Assembly: GCA_009774255.1 (NCBI GenBank)
Contig: VSNK01000201.1
Coordinates: 1-10,691 of the forward strand
Length of the DNA: 10,691 nt
Direction of reading: 5' to 3'
Source of the DNA: Faecalicatena sp.
GTDB taxonomy: Bacteria; Bacillota; Clostridia; Lachnospirales; Lachnospiraceae
Below are positions 6,107-10,691 of this stretch, piece by piece. Made by a program: the position numbers and the translations under genes. Position 1 is the first letter of the stretch. Each line of letters begins with the position of its first letter. Under the pieces are notes generated by a model, which was not told the DNA's origin, searched no databases, and saw only the letters and a list, made by a program, of their open reading frames with translations.

Positions 6107-9085
6107 TCATAATAAGTAACTATAGTCCTCACACACTGCTTCGATCAGCCTCTGCAGCCCTTCCGGAACCTTCGTGTCCTGTCCCTTCTTCCAGGTATGT
6201 TCTGTTCCCAGGAAGCGTACCTTGCATGCAAGTTCCTCCCGATTCAGCACGGCAAAGCCGTCGTTCTTGCTGTCTTCCATATCCTTCTCACAGGCGAATA
6301 ACGTGAATTTATCCAGATACGGAGCGCTTGCATACGGGCAGAATACCTTACAGTTGCCGCATTCATTACACATATAATCCACATGGATGACCTGTGCTTT
6401 CGCCATTCCCGGTACTCGGATGGAAATATTCGCGCGGTTCGGGCATACATCCACACAGTTTTCACATACGGTGGAGCATCCCAGGCACCGGTCTGCTTCT
6501 TTGCCTCCCGGCTCCGCGAGGATTCCCTTCTTCTCATAGATGGCAGCCGCATCCGCCGGCTCGCCCATATCGGCTGTCACCGGTGCTCCCGCAATCGCTT
6601 CCGCCGCGGTAAGGGCATCCGCCATTCCCTTCACAACCAGAGATGGTCCGAACAGGCCGTCGCCCACTACATAGACATGCTCGACGCTGCTCTCCAGCTC
6701 CTTGCTGACCTTCACGCGTCCGCGTTCGTCTACATTCAGTCCGTTTGCCTCGTAGTAATCTGTGGGCACTTTTTCTCCCACTGCCGCGATCACGGTATCT
6801 GCCGGAACGGAAATGGTTTCTTCGGTCTCTACCACTCCCGCGCGTCCGGAAGCGTCCGGTTCGCCAAGCCTGGTCACCCTGCAGATCAAATTGCCGTCTT
6901 CGAGCTTCACAGGCGCCAGCAGTTCTCTGAATTCCACACCGTCCTCAACGGCCAGAAGCAGTTCATGCTCATCCGCAGGCATATAGCGCTTCGTTCTGCG
7001 GTATACCAGATACACATGCTCTACTCCTTCGCACCGCTTTGCCGCTCTTGCGGTATCCATCGCCGTGTTGCCGCCGCCGATCACGACCACGTTCTTTCCA
7101 AGATCTACCTTGCCCTTTTTCTCATTGAAGTCTTCCAGGAACGCCAGCGCGTTTACGGCCTCGCCGCCTTCCAGCTTCAGCTCGCCTCTCTTGTAAGCGC
7201 CTACCGCAAGAATCACATCGTCGTATTCCTGTCTCAGTTCCGCCACGGACGGAGCCTCTGTGTTGGTCAGGATCCTGACTCCCAGCTTCCGAAGCAGAGA
7301 TACGTCCTTGTCGATCACACTGTCGTCAATCCGGAAATCCGGGATGATTGCACTGACCACGCCGCCCAGCCTGTCACGCTTTTCATAGACCGTAACCTTC
7401 GCGCCTGCTCTTGCAAGATAATATGCAGCTGCCATACCGGACGGCCCGCCGCCTACGACTGCCACGCTCTTGCCGCAGTTTCCTGTAACCGTCACACTGT
7501 CGATCACCGCATCATATGCCTTCTGCGCGCATTCCAGCTTGGTATCGCGGATCTGAACCGGGGTCTCATAGAAATTCCGGTTGCAGTGGCTCTGGCAGCC
7601 ATGGGCGCAGATCGTACCTGTGATAAATGGAAGCGCGTTTTTATTCAGGATTACCCGGAACGCTTCTTCGTATTTTCCTTCTCCCGCAAGCCGTACATAG
7701 GTGGTGATCTCCTGATGGATCGGACATGCATCCTCACACGGCGCCGTGTAGCAGTCCAGAAGGGGAACTCTCTCCTTGGACTTTCTGGATACCGGAAGCT
7801 TCGCCGGCTTCACATGATGCGGGTCATGGATTGCCTCTTCCACCAGCCTGCCGAGGCTTTCCACATCGATTCCGGTAAAGGGCTTCATACCCATGGCATC
7901 GAGTCCTTCTGCCATCTGCTTCAGTCTCTGGTAACCGCCCGGCTTCAAAATCGTAGTCGCGACCGTCACAGGCCAGATTCCGCAGCCTACGATCTTCTCG
8001 ATATTGAATGCGTCCGCGCCGCCGGAGTAGGCGATACGCAGCTTTCCTTCAAAATCTTTGGAAAGCTTCGCCGCCACGGAGAGGGACAGTGGATACAGGG
8101 ACTTTCCGGACATGTACATCTCTTCACTTGGGAGCTCGTTTCTCTTGACATCCACCGGGAAGGTATTGGTAATCTTCACACCGAATTCCAGATTCTTTTC
8201 CCCCGCCAGAGCGATCAGTCTCTGGAGCATAGGAACCGCGTCCGCATACTGCAGGTCGTCGTCAAAATGGAACCTTCCGAATGCCACATAGTCATATCCC
8301 ATCTGATCCATCGTCTCCCGGGCATATTCATAGCCAAGAAGGGTCGGATTGCATTTGATAAAGGTGTGCATCTTCTTCTCTGTCAGCAGATACGTGGCAA
8401 TGCTCTCGATCTCCTGGGGCGGACATCCGTGAAGCGTGGAGATGGTCGCCGAATTACAGATCTGCGGTGAGATCGCCTCGATATCTTCCTTTGTGACATT
8501 CTTGAATTCCCCTGCATGGGCAAGAAGCGCTGCCTTGCACGCCCGGAAAGTCTCTGTCTGCTCCGCGTTTTTCATGTTTTCAATAAAGGTGTTGATCTTC
8601 TCGGACTGAATTCCCTTCAGATCATAGCCCACACTGATGTTGAACTGGTAGCCGTCCATACTGCCGAGTCCATACTCCTTTGCCACAAACGCAAGCAGGA
8701 ACCATGCCTTGATATACTCTTCCTGAGCCTGAGGCACGTAAAGCTCCGTAGACCACTCGCAGTTATAGCACTCATCCTCTGCCAGGATGCAGGGCTTATT
8801 GACACAGGCCGCAAGCTCCGCCCCGTCCATGATCTGTACGGTCTTCAGCTCGAAGAAACGGCTTCCTGCATAATAAGATGCCACAATATTCTGCGCCAAC
8901 TGGCTGTTAGGGCCTGCTGCCGGGCCGATGGGTGTCTCCAGCTTCCGCTCGAAGATCGTCTGTGCTTTGGCCGGGTCCGCCACGTAAGGTCTATGTACTC
9001 CAAATACGGTTCCTTTTTCGTCATGCTCTTTCCGAATCCAGTTCAACAACTGCTCAAAAGGCATGCAGCTCATAATATCGCTCAT
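6107..9085 (-). CDS. ygfK: YgfK-type flavin/iron-sulfur oxidoreductase (annotated as putative selenate reductase subunit)
   Basis: A 992-residue cytosolic multidomain protein. Residues about 1-430 resemble the dihydroorotate/dihydropyrimidine dehydrogenase barrel (ETPIGPAAGPNSQLAQNIV, ELKTVQIMDG, ISTLHGCPPQEI). Residues about 440-535 are a GltD-like Fe-S domain (Cys445, 450, 454, then CAHGCQSHC). An FAD Rossmann segment VVGGGPSGMAAA lies near 541-552, an NAD(P) segment VVVIGGGNTAMD near 671 and a GltD-type FAD closing motif VVGDGLFGPS. Two [4Fe-4S] motifs lie near 867-882 and 906-917. The 'selenate reductase' name is historical. Presence in purine-degradation clusters suggests that it passes electrons between NAD(P)H and the Mo hydroxylase or a purine product; this is inference. 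ATG at 9085 has a perfect AGGAGG eight nt upstream (9094-9099). The upstream gene is ssnA, now separated by a 199-bp element. Confidence 0.93.
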   Translation of the reverse strand: MSDIMSCMPFEQLLNWIRKEHDEKGTVFGVHRPYVADPAKAQTIFERKLETPIGPAAGPNSQLAQNIVASYYAGSRFFELKTVQIMDGAELAACVNKPCILAEDECYNCEWSTELYVPQAQEEYIKAWFLLAFVAKEYGLGSMDGYQFNISVGYDLKGIQSEKINTFIENMKNAEQTETFRACKAALLAHAGEFKNVTKEDIEAISPQICNSATISTLHGCPPQEIESIATYLLTEKKMHTFIKCNPTLLGYEYARETMDQMGYDYVAFGRFHFDDDLQYADAVPMLQRLIALAGEKNLEFGVKITNTFPVDVKRNELPSEEMYMSGKSLYPLSLSVAAKLSKDFEGKLRIAYSGGADAFNIEKIVGCGIWPVTVATTILKPGGYQRLKQMAEGLDAMGMKPFTGIDVESLGRLVEEAIHDPHHVKPAKLPVSRKSKERVPLLDCYTAPCEDACPIHQEITTYVRLAGEGKYEEAFRVILNKNALPFITGTICAHGCQSHCNRNFYETPVQIRDTKLECAQKAYDAVIDSVTVTGNCGKSVAVVGGGPSGMAAAYYLARAGAKVTVYEKRDRLGGVVSAIIPDFRIDDSVIDKDVSLLRKLGVRILTNTEAPSVAELRQEYDDVILAVGAYKRGELKLEGGEAVNALAFLEDFNEKKGKVDLGKNVVVIGGGNTAMDTARAAKRCEGVEHVYLVYRRTKRYMPADEHELLLAVEDGVEFRELLAPVKLEDGNLICRVTRLGEPDASGRAGVVETEETISVPADTVIAAVGEKVPTDYYEANGLNVDERGRVKVSKELESSVEHVYVVGDGLFGPSLVVKGMADALTAAEAIAGAPVTADMGEPADAAAIYEKKGILAEPGGKEADRCLGCSTVCENCVDVCPNRANISIRVPGMAKAQVIHVDYMCNECGNCKVFCPYASAPYLDKFTLFACEKDMEDSKNDGFAVLNREELACKVRFLGTEHTWKKGQDTKVPEGLQRLIEAVCEDYSYLL

Positions 9086-9124
9086 ATGATTATCCTCCTG
9101 AATGTTTTAATCTCTTGTTATTTT

Positions 9125-9154
9125 CAGGCTCAAATTTTTCTGCTTCTGAGCCTG
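9125..9154 (-). other. 8-bp hairpin in the ygfK leader
   Basis: CAGGCTCA (9125-9132) and TGAGCCTG (9147-9154) form a perfect stem with a 14-nt loop, about 26 nt upstream of the ygfK ribosome binding site. On the minus strand AAAATAAC follows, so it is not an intrinsic terminator. It may be a stabiliser or processing site between ssnA and ygfK. The rest of 9086-9171 shows no convincing promoter. Confidence 0.45.
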
Positions 9155-9171
9155 CATATAATGATCTGTTA

Positions 9172-9370
9172 GTTACTGTTCACGGCCTAACCGTGCACTC
9201 GCTGCACGGTTAGCCGCCAGAAAAGTGATGGAGCGATGACATCTGCCCCATCGCCGAAGGGCACTGAACGTCCGGTGGACGTTCGCTTAGTGCGGACCGA
9301 AGCGGAGCGTAGACATTTTAAATGGCAGATGTCGTTACTATGAGCGGCCGGTTAGGCCGTGAATAGTAAC
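9172..9370. mobile_element. MITE-like element, copy C (199 bp) with 8-bp target duplication
   Basis: The element is flanked by perfect 8-bp direct repeats ATCTGTTA (9164-9171 and 9371-9378). It is 199 bp long and differs from copy B at only two positions (A at 9232 for G at 1940; A at 9363 for T at 2071). The ends are about 22-bp inverted repeats with one mismatch (GTTACTGTTCACGGCC against the complement of GGCCGTGAATAGTAAC). It carries the same internal hairpins and the 37-nt right-terminal hairpin (9334-9370). The right target copy includes the ssnA stop codon (TTA at 9376-9378, read TAA on minus), so the gene stayed intact. It adds 207 nt between ssnA and ygfK. Near-identity to copy B suggests recent movement or gene conversion. 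It has no gene of its own. Confidence 0.9.
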
Positions 9371-9375
9371 ATCTG

Positions 9376-10691
9376 TTATCCGTTAATGCTCTTCCAGAGC
9401 TTTGCGGAAGCTTCCCTGCATTTTGCCATTGCCTCTTCTACGTCGATTACCTGAACTTCTCTGTCCTTCATTAGAACCTTTCCGTTTCCGACCGTGGTCA
9501 CCACATCCCTTCCGGTCATGCCGAACAGGATATGTCCGTTGATGTTATTCTCGTCCAGATGTGTCGGCGGGTCGTAATCTACGACGATCACGTCCGCTGC
9601 CGCCCCTTCTTTGAGAACGCCCAGCGGCGCCTTGAAGTAACGGTTGGCAATCGCGGCATTATTCTCAAACAGCATCTTCGGCACTTCTCCCCACGCCGCG
9701 TTGGCATCGCACAGATGATGCTTGTGAAGCACATTCGCCACCTTGAAGGACTCTGTCATGTCGTGGGTATAGCCGTCTGTTCCTAGTCCTGCCAGGATCC
9801 CTCTGTGTACCAGCTCCATGGTGGGCGGGCATCCGCAGGCATTTCCCATGTTGGATTCTGGATTATGTACGACCATGGTGTTGGTATCCTTCACCAGATC
9901 CATCTCATGGGAATTGATGTAAATACAATGTCCCAGCAGCGTCTTCTCTCCCAGGATGTTCCAGTCCATCAGCCGGTCCACGATCCGCTTTCCGTACTTT
10001 TTCAGACAGTCGTGCAGGTCTTCGATACCCTCTGCCACATGAATATGGTATCCCACCTCGTCCGGCTTGTTGGCCGCCGCCAGCTCCATGGTGGCATCCG
10101 AGATCGTGAACTGCGCGTGCATCCCCATCATTCCTGCCAGCATATCGGAATCATCCTTCAGGGCATAGCGGATAAATTCCGCATTTTCCATCACGGCTTC
10201 CTTTGCCTTGTCCATGCCGTCCCGGTCAGACACCTCGTAGCAGAGACAGGAACGCACTCCCAGCTCCTTCGCCACATCGGCGATGGTGAACAGGCTGTCC
10301 TTGATGTGTCCGAAGCTTGCGTGATGGTCAAAGATTGTGGTCACGCCGTTGCGGATGCAGGATATCATAGTATCAACGGCGCTGTACTTTGTCTGCTCCA
10401 GTGTCAGGTGCCGGTCGATGGTCCACCACTGGCCGTCCAGAATATCCAGAAATCCTTGAGGATTGTACCCCTTGATGCTGAAACCTCTTGCCATGGCGCT
10501 GTAGATATGTTCATGGGTATTGATAAATGCCGGCATGATCAGCCCCTTCTTCGCGTCGATATACTCCGCGTCCTGGTACGCTTCCTTCACTTCCTTGTCG
10601 GTGCCTACCTTCACAATCCTGGTGCCCTCAATCGCAACCGCTCCATTTTCAATAAACGGAAGGCCGGTGTCTCTGGTAATCACTTTACCGT
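9376..10691 (-). CDS. ssnA: SsnA-type metal-dependent aminohydrolase, 5' end outside the window
   Basis: Partial at its N-terminus. The GTG at 10683 that could be read as a start is an internal Val: the preceding codons encode Gly-Lys, matching the family opening NGKVITRD, so only about 5-10 residues are missing. The visible part is 435 residues of an amidohydrolase-fold enzyme. Counting that Val as 1, metal ligands are His57 and His59 (NTHEH), His215 (HIHVAEG), His252 (GHCIYI) and Asp303 (GLGTDGYTHDM), all present, so it should be active. The fold is that of the guanine/chlorohydrolase deaminase group. SsnA is named for its genetic link to selenium metabolism and belongs to anaerobic purine/uric acid breakdown clusters; its exact substrate is uncertain. 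The stop codon sits in the target duplication of copy C. It is the first gene seen of the operon; its promoter lies beyond the window. Confidence 0.93.
   Translation of the reverse strand, partial: GKVITRDTGLPFIENGAVAIEGTRIVKVGTDKEVKEAYQDAEYIDAKKGLIMPAFINTHEHIYSAMARGFSIKGYNPQGFLDILDGQWWTIDRHLTLEQTKYSAVDTMISCIRNGVTTIFDHHASFGHIKDSLFTIADVAKELGVRSCLCYEVSDRDGMDKAKEAVMENAEFIRYALKDDSDMLAGMMGMHAQFTISDATMELAAANKPDEVGYHIHVAEGIEDLHDCLKKYGKRIVDRLMDWNILGEKTLLGHCIYINSHEMDLVKDTNTMVVHNPESNMGNACGCPPTMELVHRGILAGLGTDGYTHDMTESFKVANVLHKHHLCDANAAWGEVPKMLFENNAAIANRYFKAPLGVLKEGAAADVIVVDYDPPTHLDENNINGHILFGMTGRDVVTTVGNGKVLMKDREVQVIDVEEAMAKCREASAKLWKSING

Noticed and set aside
9086..9171. Internal promoter for ygfK using the element end as a -35
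   Set aside because: A TTATAT-like -10 near 9155-9162 exists on the minus strand, but no acceptable -35 lies at 16-18 bp.
10681..10683. GTG as the start codon of ssnA
   Set aside because: The frame stays open upstream to the window edge and the preceding Gly-Lys fits the family N-terminus, so the codon is an internal Val.

Overview
The window looks like chromosomal DNA of an anaerobic, moderate-GC Firmicute, most likely a gut-type Lachnospiraceae clostridium. This rests on the gene content (selenium-dependent molybdenum hydroxylase genes, RnfB-like ferredoxin, SsnA, YgfK), the strong AGGAGG-type ribosome binding sites and the AT-rich sigma-A promoters. The genus cannot be fixed from the sequence alone.

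Layout. Positions 1-387 hold no gene: a partial repeat element (1-95), a bidirectional terminator (128-172) and a complete small repeat element (186-352). A ridA-type enamine/imine deaminase gene (388-777, minus) and a YheO/DauR-like PAS-HTH regulator gene (1102-1800, plus) diverge from an AT-rich region with one promoter per side. The regulator converges on a minus-strand gene block. Between them is a terminator whose loop has been invaded by a 199-bp element (1880-2078). The minus-strand block reads, in transcription order: ssnA (10691-9376, 5' end outside the window), a second near-identical 199-bp element (9370-9172), ygfK (9085-6107), a yqeB-family maturation gene (6021-5203), a fused [2Fe-2S]/molybdopterin xanthine dehydrogenase-type hydroxylase gene (5200-2621) and a four-cluster RnfB-like ferredoxin gene (2617-2132).

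How the genes fit together. SsnA, YgfK, YqeB-type maturation protein and a fused Mo hydroxylase without its own FAD subunit are the set long associated with selenium-dependent molybdenum hydroxylases, in which selenium is a labile cofactor rather than selenocysteine. ygfK and ssnA are also members of the anaerobic purine/uric acid breakdown cluster reported from gut bacteria. I infer an electron path of purine substrate -> Mo centre -> two [2Fe-2S] -> ferredoxin -> YgfK (FAD, NAD(P), Fe-S). RidA may clean up reactive enamines, for example from a diaminopropionate ammonia-lyase encoded elsewhere in such clusters. The regulator is a candidate local controller.

The most unusual content is a family of small non-coding mobile elements (MITE-like). 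Their ends follow GTTACN-GTTCAC, three copies have perfect 8-bp target duplications, and all four sit at gene 3' ends or terminators. Three share a 37-nt right-terminal hairpin whose stem is kept by compensatory changes.
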